Part shown: positions 10,490 to 22,867 of the stretch, one piece after another | Layout: every line of letters starts with the position of its first letter | Position numbering within the stretch: the stretch's first letter is position 1 | Program-made: the position numbers and the translations under genes | NCBI GenBank assembly: GCA_964035795.1 | Contig: OZ038321.1 | Coordinates: forward strand, 11,187,093-11,251,092 | Length of the DNA: 64,000 nt | DNA from: Pterobdella sp. o SKG-2022 | Lineage: Eukaryota; Annelida; Clitellata; Hirudinida; Piscicolidae | Reading direction: 5' to 3' | The notes under the pieces: model-generated | Database searches by the model: none | Told to the model about the DNA's origin: nothing | The model's input: the letters and a program-made list of their open reading frames with translations, nothing else

Positions 10490-13400
10490 TTAGGGCTGGT
10501 GACTGATGTCACCTTACTCCTGTTGGAGGAATCCTTTTCTTGACATCTTCTACCGCTTCCTGTCATTTGCCACAACCATCTATTTTTTGGTCTGGCTCTT
10601 CTTCTTTTGTTTCTACGTGGGTACCAATGAGTCACTCTGAGTGTCCAGTGGTTATCCGTGAATCTTGCCAAATGCCTCGCCCACCAGTGTAGGTTATCTT
10701 TGACAGTATCTTTAATGTCGCGAATATTTTTTTTAGTTCGAATCCAGTTATTAGGTTTTTTATCAAGTAGTGTTATTCCTAGAAATTCGCTGGGATATGC
10801 AGAGTGCTTCTAATTTGCTGTCACTCAACGACCATATCTGGCAAGCGTAGGTCATGGTAGGTAGAATGATTTCATCAAAAATCCTTTTCTTTGTTTCTGG
10901 TTTAACCCTTTCATTTACCAGTATATTTTTAAAACGACCAAAAGCTGACCAGCCCAGACCTATTCTTCTATGTAATTCTATTGTTTGGTCGTGATCGTTT
11001 GTTATTGTTTGGCCTAGGTATATGTATTTTTCAGTCTTTTCAATTTCTTTATTGTTAATTTTTATTGTGTTTGTATTCTCAGTGAATCCATCGCGCATTA
11101 TTTTTGTATCGTCTGTGTTAATGGTTACACCTATTTTATGCTTTCTATACTGATGTCTTCTAGCATGCTTTGGAGTTCGTTGGCGGAATGTGAGAAGAGA
11201 ATAAGATCGTCTTCATACAGAAGATGGTAAAGATATTCATCGTCAATGTTAATAACTCTATCACTGTTTTATTAATCATTTCATTATTTAAAGCTATGTT
11301 GAACAGAATGGGAGAAATAGTATCGCCTTGCCGTACGCCTCTTTTAACCCTAAAGCATTTACTGTCAGTTTCGGTTCTGACAACAGATTTTGCATTACTG
11401 TAGAGATGTCTTATAAGGTTTATGTATGTTTTATTAGTGCCTTGAGAACTAAGACTGTTTAGTAAAGGTTGAAGCTCTATGCTATCAAACGCTTTTTTGT
11501 AGTCAACAAAAGCCATGTATAGCGGAAGCTGGTATTCGTGGGTTTTTTCTTGTAGTTGATTCAAGACGTGAAAGTGATCAACTGTCGAATATCCTTTTCT
11601 AAATCCTACTTGTTCCCGCGGTTGGTTTATTTGTGAGTCTAAACGTTGAAGGATGACGTTGGAGAAAACTTTGTATAAAGAGGATTACAGCTTAACAGTC
11701 GATAGTTCGAAACCTCGGAGGTATATCCTTTTTTGTGGATCAGCACTACTATCGCCTTCATCCATGAACTTACCACTTTTTCTTCTTCTAAGCATTTGTT
11801 ATACAGCTCGGTAAGTGTTTCAAAGATTGTATCTCCACCCAACTTTAAAGCAGCGTTTGTTACCATATCTTCTTCTGATTTTTAGCTTCTGGATTGCTCG
11901 TTGTACTTCAGATTCAAGTATGCTTGGAACTTTCTCATTTACTCCCTGAAATCTGAGTACCGTGTTTACTGTAGGCTGTGTGGAGCTGAACTGGTCACTG
12001 TAGTATTCGCTTAACCGATCTGCAATGCGCTGTTTGTCGTAAGGTAGAGAGCCAGTGTCCTCTTTAATGCAAGTTAATTTCTTTTTCCATATGTTAATCT
12101 TTTTAACTGCATCTTTGATGTATTTTCGTTTTTTAATGGTATGCAGTAGTTGTTTCTCATTAAAAATGTCTATGCCATTTTGTACTGCCTGACGCGTAAT
12201 TTTGCATAGTTCTGCGTATTCGACTCTTGTGATCGCCATGCCCAACCTTTTATGTGTTTTTTGTTTATTCAGTGAGAACTTTGTTGCTGGTGATAACTTG
12301 TCAACTCTTTCTTTTTTATTTTTTCTGCACTTTGACTGCCGCTGTGTTTATTGAGTCTGTTATTTTTGCTCCTAAGGTGTTCATAGGGTCGTTTAAATTA
12401 AGACTCTTGAATTTGTTTTTCACTTGTAGTTGGAATTCTTGTTTTTGTGCGCTTAAGTTTTGAAGATATGGTCGTTTTTTAAAGAAGTTCCAAGTTGCGA
12501 AGCATTGCTTTAAGATTAGCCAATCAGCTATGCACCAATCATATGCTTTGTTAGAATTTATTATTGATTTTTAGAATTAAAATTATGCACAATTAATATT
12601 TTTTTATTTAAAATCTATTTAAAAAACCCCAAATGTGGATTTCCAACGCTGATAAGTCAATCCAAACGTATGCAAATCAATTTTCATGTATCATAATGAT
12701 TAAATATTCACGGATCGTAAAAAAAACTTTGTTGGTTGATAAATGTTAGTTTTTTTCCTAAAACTTCTAAAAATGATTATTTCAGTACTTTTCACAATTT
12801 TTTTGAAATTCTATGATTGGTTCAGAAACTATAGGCTCGCTATTCAATACTCTTGCCTGATCGCGAAGTGCCTGTGGTCGTTTGTTGCGTCTAACCATTC
12901 GTAAACGCTCCAGGTTGACGTTTATTGATAATTTTCCTCTTAATAATCTATGGTCACTTTCTTTGTTGAATTGATTATTACTGAAGCATTACTAAATAAT
13001 GATGGTTTATTTGATAGTATGTAGTCAATTTAGTTTCGCCGTTAGGTGAGACCCAAGTCCATCTGCTATTAGTGTTTTTTGTACAGCGTGTTTATTATCT
13101 TTGACGAGTTACACTGCGCGAAATTGATGAGCATTTGTTCTCTTTTATTTCTCAAACCGCTTCCATAGTTGCCTGTACACTGCTCGTTTGACTCTCCTAT
13201 GCCGATTTTTGCGTTAAAATCCCCCACGAGCATTATTGGTGCACTTTTTTCTTTTAATAATTTATTCACATTTTCGTACATTAACTCTACTTCTTCGTCA
13301 AAATCACTACAAGTGGGCATATAAATCTGTATTAGTTGGATTCGTGTCGTTTTGTTGATTCGTACTGTAAGTTCGACGATTCGATCTTAGATACCTCTGA

Positions 13401-13690
13401 AACATATAACCTTTTCGACCAAGCTTTTTTACCATAAAACCTACTCTGTTTCTTTGTAGAATTACCTGAGTAGTATAAGTCATTTCCTAAAGGCCATAGT
13501 ATACTTCGTTGACCCGCTCTTCGTATTTCGCTAAAACCAATTATCGACGTTTATTTCTTCAAGTGATTTTTCTAACTGTTACTCTGGCGTCCGTTCTTAA
13601 TGATCTACAATTGTAGGTTCCAATATCTTCAAGACTGGGGACTGATGGTTCTTTTGTGGTCATGTTTTGAGGTGTTTGCCTGTACTCACC
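10490..13690 (-). mobile_element. Decayed LINE retrotransposon, nearly full coding length, minus strand
   Basis: The parts read in order on the minus strand. Endonuclease (about 13680-13069): IGTYNCRSLRTDAR, GFSEIRRAGQ, LVGDFNAKIG. Linker (12245-11820). Reverse transcriptase (11866-11160): VVLIHKKG, FVDYKKAFDSI, VKRGVRQGDTISPILFNIAL. C-terminal region (11098-10500): YIYLGQTI, PTMTYACQIWSL and HWTLRVTHWYPRR followed by an Arg-rich RPKNRW motif. The catalytic box at 11206-11217 reads YEDD, not the usual Y/FADD. Several frameshifts and stops mean no intact ORF remains. It belongs to the RTE/CR1-like 'craniofacial development protein 2' style of LINE. It lies between the 3' end of RLIG1 and the 3' end of RPL31. 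Confidence 0.88.
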
Positions 13691-13816
13691 ACACTTGGCA
13701 ATAACGGATGGGCGATTTCTTATCAAACAAAATTTTCTTACAACATGTCATTGGGCTTTTATTGATTTTAGATTAAAAAATTTTTTTTTTATAAACATAC
13801 AAAAATTTTTTGTATA

Positions 13817-13822
13817 TTTATT
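13817..13822 (-). promoter_or_regulatory. Poly(A) signal of RPL31
   Basis: TTTATT on the + strand (AATAAA on the minus) lies 44 bases past the RPL31 stop codon. Confidence 0.55.
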
Positions 13823-13865
13823 ATACTTAACAGTCAAAATTCTGTTAAATATAAATCATATCTGT

Positions 13866-14723
13866 CTAAGCTTCACTTTCTACATTCACTGTTTGAGTTC
13901 CTGCAAATGAAAAAAAAAAACAGAATATGTGAATGATCAAAACATTATTGAAGTAATTGAAACATATTGAATCATGTTAAAAACCTTTGAAAGTAGCAAC
14001 TGGGACATAAGTAACTAGTGTGTAGAGTTTATGAATGGAATCTTCATCTTCATTTCTTTTACGAGAAAGTCTTACTCTCACTCTATAAGGAACATTTCTG
14101 TAAATAAATTTAATTGTCAAATATCTCATCACAAACATATGAATGTTCATGTTGAACTCATGAAACAAACCTCACTCCTTGAGACCACATATGCTTGTTT
14201 AAACGAGTATCAATTCTTACATCTGGAGTGCCCATAGCTTTGTGAGCAAATTTTTTTATTTCTTTCAAAGCTCTTGGGGCTCTCTTCTTGAAACCTCTAT
14301 AATTTATCAATTTAATGTAAATAAGATGATACAAACCTAATTGATGAATTTAAAAACATTCAATAATTAAAGATTTTACAGATTAATTTTAATAATTGAT
14401 GAAACATCTACACTGGTATTGTCTGCAAATCGACTGATTTTGAATATCTTAAATTTATTTAATCTGTATAATTCAAAAATTACTATAAAATTAGTTTGAA
14501 TAATCACAAAAATTTTCTAAAGCATCAGCGGATCGTCTAAACTTAAAAAATGTAGAGTAACGTCCGCATAAATTAAAAGAATATAACAAAAATTCAAAAA
14601 ACGAATCAATGAAAGTAAGCCTCACAATCCATGAATTCTTTTATGGATATTGACGGTATATTCTCTGGTAACCACTTCATTCGTTACACTTTTTTTCTTA
14701 GTCTCTTTTTTTGCAGCAGGCAT
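13866..14723 (-). CDS. RPL31: 60S ribosomal protein L31 (eL31)
   Basis: Structural protein of the large ribosomal subunit, near the polypeptide exit tunnel. Exons on the minus strand: 14626-14723, 14171-14296, 13985-14097, 13866-13900; phases join to 123 residues (human 125). Recognisable strings are [18 protein letters not shown] in exon 1, [16 protein letters not shown] and [13 protein letters not shown] in exon 2, [20 protein letters not shown] and [11 protein letters not shown] in exon 3, and [10 protein letters not shown] at the C terminus in the 35-nt exon 4. Without the last splice the ORF would run to a stop just after the exon 3 donor; the TVNV tail shows the splice is real. The gene is divergent from QKI, with 384 bp between start codons. 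Confidence 0.97.
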
Positions 14724-15107
14724 TATACTGAAAAATTAACATTTAAAAATTATATTCAACACATAAAATCGTTTCAAAAGTTTACTTTTTATGTAACAAC
14801 CGAGATTTATAAAGATTCAATCCAAAAAGAGCGAAGATACCTTTCCCGAAGCGACAAACCGGAAAAAAGAAAACGCTTGAATGTTTATTTAAATGTACAA
14901 AATTTTTAAAAATAAATTCCAGCAAAAAAAAAATATTTAGTTTTTTTATCATAATTTTAAAAAAATAATTTCAAATTTACATATTTTAGCCAACTACTAT
15001 TTTTACGTTAAATGTTGACCCAGATGAGAAGTATTGTTTCTAACTATGTACGGATACATTTTGTATATAAGAGCGCATCGCAACTGAACATATTATATTA
15101 ATTCAAA
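14724..15107. promoter_or_regulatory. Divergent promoter region, RPL31 / QKI
   Basis: 384 bp between two start codons. On the QKI side TATATAAG at 15064-15071 looks like a TATA box, which would leave a very short 5' UTR. On the RPL31 side pyrimidine-rich tracts on the minus strand (TCTTTTTTCCGG at 14859-14870; CTTCGCTCTTTTTGG near 14822-14836) resemble the oligopyrimidine starts of ribosomal-protein mRNAs. The transcription start sites are inferred, not shown. Confidence 0.4.
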
Positions 15108-18100
15108 ATGTCAACTGAAAATAATATAACTGATAAAAAAATTAGTGAATATCTGAGTCAATTGTTGAGTGACAAAAAGGCTCTGCTTGGTTTACCAAAT
15201 GTATTTCAGCATTTAGATAAAATACTAGATGAAGGTTAAACATTTTTTACGTTAAGAATATATCTAAATTGAAAAACCAAAATTTTTTTTTCAGTTAATT
15301 TAAATTAATAAATTTTTAGAGATCAACAAAGTTAGGAGTAACTTATTTAACTTGAGTACAACTAAAGACATTCTGCCAGAACCAATTGGAAATGTTTCTA
15401 CTCTCACGGAAAAGCTTGTTGTTCCTACATCCATGTATCCCGATGTATGTTTTCCATTTTTCACTTTGAATATATTTCATAAAAATTCTTTTTTATTTCT
15501 AAGTGTTAAACTTTTATTGATTCTTAAAAAAAAATTTTCAAAGCAGTATTTGGTGTCATTTCTCAGGTATAGTTTATAAATATTTTTTAATAACATAACA
15601 TTGAGGGTCTTTAAAAGTTAACTTTAAAACTCTAATTTCTCATCTTGTGTTTGAAATTATTAAATATATCTAAGCTAAAAAGTTGGTTTAACAAAAAATA
15701 CTTTAACATTCTAAAGTTAATTTTCATGCATTTTTAACAAAAGCTTAATTCATCAACTTATCAGTTAAATATAACACTTGAGTAACAACTATATAGTTAT
15801 TACATATGAGAGTTGTAGATTTTTGTTATTTACCTTTGTAACATAGAGTCAAGCTTTTAACATGGTTTTAAATTTTAAAGCATTTTTACTAAAAATTTTC
15901 ACTAATTGGAATTCATAGTTATTTATGAAAAATTGTTTATAAAAATAAAAATTTCACATTTCCACTCTAAAAGATGTTCTAAAATACATTTATATATTGA
16001 GTTTTGATTAGCTTTCAGCTAAAAAATATATTCAATAAAAGCCTAATAACTCTAATTATATAGATAATTTTCTCAAAGCACATGATGAAAAACACTGCCT
16101 ATACTGAGAAATATTAGTTAATTGAGTTTTTAAAATATTTTATATAATTTTTAGTTTTATTATCAAAAAATTTCTAATTATTTGAATTTTTTAGATAATT
16201 GCAAAAAATCATAAATGTTTCAGTGGCAAAATCAACAAGTTAGCAAGTATTTTCTTACAGAAGCACGTGTTTCATGGTGCATGGCAATACCTTCACTATC
16301 CTTTTCATCTTTTAGCACTCAAAATACATTTATCATTTAAAAATCAATTTTTCCAATCTTACTTGGAACTGATACATCGTACCATATTGATTTCCAGGAA
16401 TTTAAAATGATATTTTAAATTTTAAATATGCAAGTACTAGTTAAAAATACTGAGTAGTTATTGATTGACCGAATGGATAGTCGTTTAAGTTCAATATCTT
16501 AAAAATAGAGCGTGAAAAGTTAGAATCGACTTTTTGGTGAAGATGATAATGATACTTTGGAAGATAGCATCTGTTTCGAGCTTTCATTTAAATAATCTCA
16601 CTATTGTTTCATTATTGCTTACCTATTGAAGTCTCCTCACATCAGTATTTTCAAACTGCGGTGGTAAGGGTAATGTTTGATGATTTGGAACTTCGCTGAA
16701 ATGCTACTTTCAATTTGTTTATTTTCTCCAATCAGCACCATCAGCTTTGTTTTTGCATAACAATCTTCTTGCATTTCAACATGAAGTCATTCACTCAACC
16801 ATTCTTTCATTCATCCATCACCTACTCATTTTTAAAGTTCAATGCTTAATTTTGCTCGGATTCGGTTCATTCTAAGTCTCCATACATCTTTTGAAGATCA
16901 AAAAGTTCCTTTTATGCCGTCTTTATAGTTTTTGAAGAACAAATTTGCAATAAATAATTTACCTTTCATTTTTTGTTGATCTCTACAATCATTTTTCACT
17001 GTGTTATACAATTGTTTTTTTTTTGAGCTTGTTTTTAAAATTCCAAATATTTTCAAGACAAAGACGGTTCTAGTGGGTTGTTTCATGTTTATGCAAATAA
17101 TATGGAGGATTGTAATAGATGTTGTTTGAGTATGCTTTAAAACGTGAAATGTTGAAGTACAAAATCACAAACTTCAAAACAAAAGTACAAACGTTTTGAA
17201 CGTAAATTTTAAACCTTTTAAAAACCGTTTTATGAGAATTATAAATTAGTCAAATATTCAAAATCATTTTTTAAAATGCGTTTTATCAACTTTACCGTAT
17301 CTAATTAGTAAGCTTATAATAGACTTAATTATAATCTTTCAAATCACCAATTTAATTTATTGCATTCAAACATCTTCATTTATTTATTTGAATTATGGTG
17401 TATTGACAAAGCTCGCCCCAAGTGTGCTATGCATTCAAGTTTATTGCTTGATTACACTTTTGATCATAAGTTATCATGAGCGATGCAGAGGTGGAGGAGT
17501 TAACGTTAAGACGCATCTGTTTTATGTTTGTTTTTACATGCCCGTTTAACAAGTGAAATGTAAGGATGATTGAAAGAATGATCAGAGGTTAACTAGAGCA
17601 ATATAAAAAAGATTTCCAAGTTCTTTTTTAAGGATTATTGTGTAAATTGTCATTAGATGTTGATGAAAGATGATTTCAAGTTCCTTTTCAAAAAAATTTC
17701 TGTTTTCTAATTACAAACATGCATAATCTTCTAATTGGTTTAAAAAGTTTTAAAATAAAATTTTACCAGTTTTTTTTCGCTTTCTCTTCTAACATTTTAA
17801 GACTTTAATACTTTTCAATTATCTACTAAACAAAATTCACTGGTTGAACAAACAATTTTTAATCGCTTATTCTAAATCCATCCAAATTATTCGACCTCCA
17901 AACCTTTAAAATTGCAACCTTCCATTAACCTAAAGCATTAATCTTACTTATAACAACTAAATACATCTTACTTCAAACGACCATTGTTGCAGTCAATCAT
18001 CTTCAAATTACTAGGCACTTTAACCTTTTCACCAGTTTATCCTTCCATCCTCTCAGTTACCTTCAATTTTAATTAATCAAAATCTTCCGATAGTTTAAAA

Positions 18101-21100
18101 TGCTAAATGTTTGTTCACCAGTTCAACTTCGTGGGTCGGATCCTTGGACCCAGAGGGATGACGGCTAAGCAGTTGGAGATGGACACGGGGTGCAAGATCC
18201 TGGTGCGAGGCAAGGGCTCTATGAGGGAGAAAGCCAAGGTGATGGCTTCAAAGGCACATTTAACTGTTTCTGCCAACTTTTTTATGTTTTTTTTTACTTT
18301 GTGACCAGCATTTTGCAAGTTTTTTTAGTTAGGTTTTAAAAAATATAAACATTTTCTGTTATTGTTATAACATGTGATTAATTAGGAAGAATTATATCGA
18401 GACAAGCCCAACTGGGAACATCTGAAAGAAGATCTGCATGTATTAATTACCGTTGATGATTCTGAAAACCGAGCGAGATTGAAGCTTGCAAGAGCCGTTG
18501 AAGAAGTTAAAAAACTGCTTGTTCCTCCTGTGAGTTTTATTTTTTAATGACTAATTTATGGAGTTTTATTCAGCACGCCTCTGTTTTTTTTTGATATCTT
18601 GTTTTTGAGATCTAGATCATCTTTTTATGTTGTTTCAAGGAATCATTTACTGCTAAGCATCAAACGATCCAATAAATTCAGCATACAACGTATGGCTGTT
18701 ATATTTAATGCAACTCAGTGCCTCAATGCCACAGTGTTTTGAGACCACAATTACTTAAATTTAATATCTTTTTTCCACGTCTTATTACTTAATTATTCAA
18801 AAACCATAAAAAAGATAACATTTTAAGCCAAAACATGATCAGTTTAATTCTGATGTGGATGTCTAAAATTTGACATGTAGTGGACATATTAATTGTCGTG
18901 TCTTCATTTCCTCATACATACTCTAAATTAATTCATGAATATTTTTTGGGAAAATATTTTTTATAGTTTTATGAAAATATAAAAACACATTTATGTCAGA
19001 AGCATAAAAATAATTTAATATTCAATAAACACAGCCCTCAATTTTGATGCGCAGCACTTTCAAAACAACATAAACAACTTCGTGCGTGTGTTTGATATAT
19101 TTTAGTGCTGTTTTGGGCCCCCAAATTTACGCATGTGAAGTTATTTACAATGTTTAAAAACATTATTCATCGTTTTAATGATTTATTAAAAGACCTTAAA
19201 AATGTATCAACCTTGAAATAATACTACTTTTGTTGTGTTACGTTAATATTGAATATTCCTTATTAATAGTATATAGTTTTGTTTTACATATTAAAATTAG
19301 AATATAAGCTTTTGAATTGCTAAAGGATTGAGAAACCTTGGAATAATGTTATGATGGTGGTTGAGGAAAAAAATTTGGAGATTTTGAACAAAACATATTG
19401 ATGATATTAAGGTATGGGAATCATTGAAAAAATAATATTCAAAGTTGTTCTGTTTGGATGTTTATTGTTTTTTATATCCTCTTTGAGGAATTTCTATAAT
19501 AAACTTTACATGATTTAGATGCCTCGTACATTGTTTGTGTAGATACTTTGTCGTTTATAGGGTATATTCCATTTCAAGGGTTTGAGTTGTTTGAATATGA
19601 TAACAACTAATGGAGTTTCAATACAAACCCGGCAAAAAATCAACTAAAAGAATGTTCAAACGCGTACTCATGAGAATGAATTTAATTGAAAGTGCGTGAA
19701 GAGTTCGTTTTTTTTAAAATTTATATTAGTTTAAAATTTGATCTATGCCACCAGAATTTATTTGAAAAAATGCAAACTACATAGGAAGGCATTTTAATTA
19801 CACATCCTCCATGAAAACCAGCCAGATTTTTTTTCTCTTCTATTTTATTATTATTCAATTTTCTTTAAATATTATTTCCAGCTTGAACTTCAGTTTTACG
19901 AAATAAATCGATAAAATTTATTAAATTGGTGCGTAAAAACAACGTGGTTTTAAACTTGTATTTATAAACAAGAAACTGATGAAGATTTTTCCACAATCTA
20001 ATGATCTAGAAGAAAACAATAGACAACAGTATGAATAAGAGTAACCGAGTATTATTTATCCTTTGCAACACAGCAACTGTTTCTTGAACGTTGTTCTGTC
20101 TTTGTTTCCATTTTTTTTTTGACCTTTTTTTTCTCTTTTAAGATTTATTTCTAGTGATTATTTTTAATTTAAATTAATTGATTTAAAATTTTCAATCTCT
20201 TTATTATTAAAGCTCTCTAAATTGTTGTTGATAACATCTTTTATGTTATTTTTATGCTGCTGTTTTCAACTTTTAACTGCACTGTATATGACGCCTAAAA
20301 GCTTTCTATTCAGTATTTTATTACTTTTAAACACATTAAGTTTATGGATGAGAGTTGGGCTTAAAGAGTCTTAACATCAATTCCACATTTAAAACAAATT
20401 GCTCACAAGCATGATATTTTCCCATGAAAACATCTATCTTGACACGTCTTCAGTTCATTTAGAGGGATTGGTCATTCAATGTGATTGAATCATTGAATTA
20501 TGTCTTAATGAATAAGGCTGATGGAGAGGACAACCTGAAGAAGCTGCAACTGATGGAGTTAGCCATCATCAATGGCACCTACAGAGAGAACTCAGTGCCC
20601 GTTATCACTTCTCAGCGTTAGCTACATTGTATTCTTTTTTTGTTGAATTTTTTGTAAGTTTTTACAAATTCTTATGAGTTTTTGAATAAATATTCTTTTT
20701 TCACCCACACGCACAAACAGAAGGTTCTCGGATCATAGCGACACCAATACCAGTTTCACATCAGGTGCTTGGCAGTTCTCTGGCTGCGGGAGCTCCTATA
20801 TTCTTGGCACCAAGAGCGCCTTCTTCCACCTATCCATTGCATCCTTCACTCGCAAACACACCTATACTCCAAAGCCCCCAACAAACCACTCTTCTGTCTC
20901 CAACTCACGAGAACAGTACCAACATCTTCTATCAATACTCACCTCTTGTACAACCTACTTTTGTTGATTATTCTCCTGCCTTTGAGTCTGCCGCTCCAAA
21001 CTGTAAGTTGTGTATGCGTGTGTGGTACTTTTGTTGTAATTTTAATTATAAATTTATTTCGCTTTCATGATTTATGCAACCTTTACGTTTAAACAAAACA

Positions 21101-21872
21101 ATTTTTAAAAATTTATGACGCCCATAAAATTGAAATAATTTAAAATGAATATTTTAAGAAGAATATATTACACTTAATCAATTGATCAGTCGGCAAAATA
21201 TTACGGAGAACATTGCCTATGCGAGAACACCCATATTCCAGACCGGGCCATATATAACTATCCTGCTATTCGTTCGATTGTGTTAATTCTTCATTACTCT
21301 GGACCATTATCATTACGCTTTCATGATATTTTCATTCATATTTTTAACGACATTTCAAAGACTTTCATTTCGTTCTGCAAATTGCTTTGAATTTAGGTCT
21401 TTTTGGGCGTTAAGCATTTTTAAACTTAGATTCTGATATCTGTAATTTGAGTTATTTTTTAATGGTTCTTGCATTTGAATGAAACAATGGTAAAAATAAG
21501 TTCTTTTGAGGTAAATTGTTACAGTGTAAGTTTGCCTTTTCCCCAAGTTTTTTAAATATTATTGTTGAATGAGAGCCTTGTAATGTATTTTTGAAGACTT
21601 ATCAAAGTGCCTTCACTTGTTGTTTGCTCAACATCATCATTTGAACGTTCAGTTGTGCCCAAGCATGCATGATTATTTTGATGATCCAAGACATATCCTT
21701 CTATTCCTTAAAATTAACTTATTCATCGTCTTTAAGCCTGATTTTATTCATGTTTAAAACTAACATGACATAATCATCTTTATGCCTTAACAAACTTCGT
21801 TCAAAATTTCATAAAATTCTACATTAACTTTTAGCTGTATTTTAGACTTGATCACTCCTGCCCTGGTAGGCG
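15108..21872 (+). CDS. QKI: STAR-family RNA-binding protein (Quaking/How)
   Basis: Sequence-specific RNA-binding protein that controls splicing, stability and localisation of mRNAs. Exons: 15108-15234, 15320-15444, 18122-18238, 18386-18529, 20517-20616, 20721-21002, all in phase (298 residues). QUA1 dimerisation region: [14 protein letters not shown] and [16 protein letters not shown] domain: [19 protein letters not shown] with the GPRG loop, [32 protein letters not shown]2: [19 protein letters not shown]. The tail is Pro/Ser/Tyr-rich and ends [24 protein letters not shown] genes use alternative last exons. A plausible next exon begins at 21846 after TATTTTAG ([10 protein letters not shown], then stop or a donor at 21873). 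The true C terminus is not settled, so the end given here is approximate. Introns of 2.7 kb (15445-18121) and 2.0 kb (18530-20516) contain no other gene that I can see. Confidence 0.93.
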
Positions 21873-22590
21873 GTGAGCCAACCATATTGGTGATTTATGC
21901 AGCATCAGTGGATTGACAGCATTTATAAATTCTTTTAAAGATTGATTTTAGCGTGATCAAATAAGCATTTATTTAATATTATTCTTACAATGAGTGCTTT
22001 AAACATCATGGAATTTTGATTATTTATATATACAGTTATATTTTAAAAGTATTTCAGCCTAATAAATGTATTTATCGATAAAACTAGCTTTAACACCATA
22101 CCGTGCGTGAAAGAATCTCTAAGTATTGATCCGAGAAAGCTTGTTTAGCAAACTAAACAACACTTAATTAGCTTATGCATATTTCAGCATCGGAAGTGAA
22201 TTACGGATGTATTTTTCGATGTTTGCTCAAACTTAAAATTTATCATCATTAAATACTTTCTATCACATTTTTAACTGTTTTTATAGCACTAAAAGTTAGT
22301 AATGATTGTTCATAAAATGATCTTTCCCAATAAAGTATTTATCATATGATTTTTACATAATCGATAAATGTCAATAGCAAGAAAGGTATAGAAGTAAACG
22401 GTGTATAAGTGATATGGACTGTCAAGTGGATGTCATGGCGTTCTCAGCCTAGCTGGTGCTTGCTTACCTTCTTTATCATAGACTTGCCCCTGTGTGACAT
22501 GCAAATATAAGTTACGCTGTATAAAATAGTATCGTCGAATTTTAGATTATTTGGTACGAACAAAAAATAGATATTATCTTTCACAAATAA
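21003..22590. other. Distal 3' region of QKI / intergenic before RAD50
   Basis: No conserved ORF. It contains candidate alternative QKI terminal exons: one starting at 21846, and another after a strong acceptor (GCATATTTCAG) near 22188. Otherwise AT-rich with nothing recognisable. Confidence 0.4.
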
Positions 22591-22602
22591 CCGTTTTAAA
22601 CT

Positions 22603-22795
22603 CCAGTTACTGGGACATAAACAGCAGTATAATCTAATGCAATGCGGTATTTATGAAGAGCTTTTATTTTTTCAAAGCGCTAGCTAAAAATTTAATGTAG
22701 CAAAAATACACTGTGGAACAGTTGATATGTCGTCCCACGCGGGATCGGACTCGTTAACTTTAGCTGATTATCTTCTACCAACTGAACTATAAAAG
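22603..22795 (-). mobile_element. tRNA-derived SINE copy in the 3' flank of RAD50
   Basis: On the minus strand it starts with a tRNA-like head: A box at about 22790-22771 (ATAGTTCAGTTGGTAGAAG) and B box at about 22750-22741 (GTCCGATCCC). A body follows (ACTGTTCCACAGTG, TGCTACATTAAATTT, TAGCTAGCGCTTTG), and then a tail CTGCTGTTTATGTCCCAG at 22603-22627. The same body occurs at 48416-48540, and the same tail at 29431-29467. The missing acceptor-stem pairing and the extra body rule out a functional tRNA. Confidence 0.75.
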
Positions 22796-22867
22796 CTAAA
22801 GTTTAAAAAATTCGCAAAAGACCTTTTAATAAAACTAAAACCTCATGAGCTCACATGAATATTTAAC

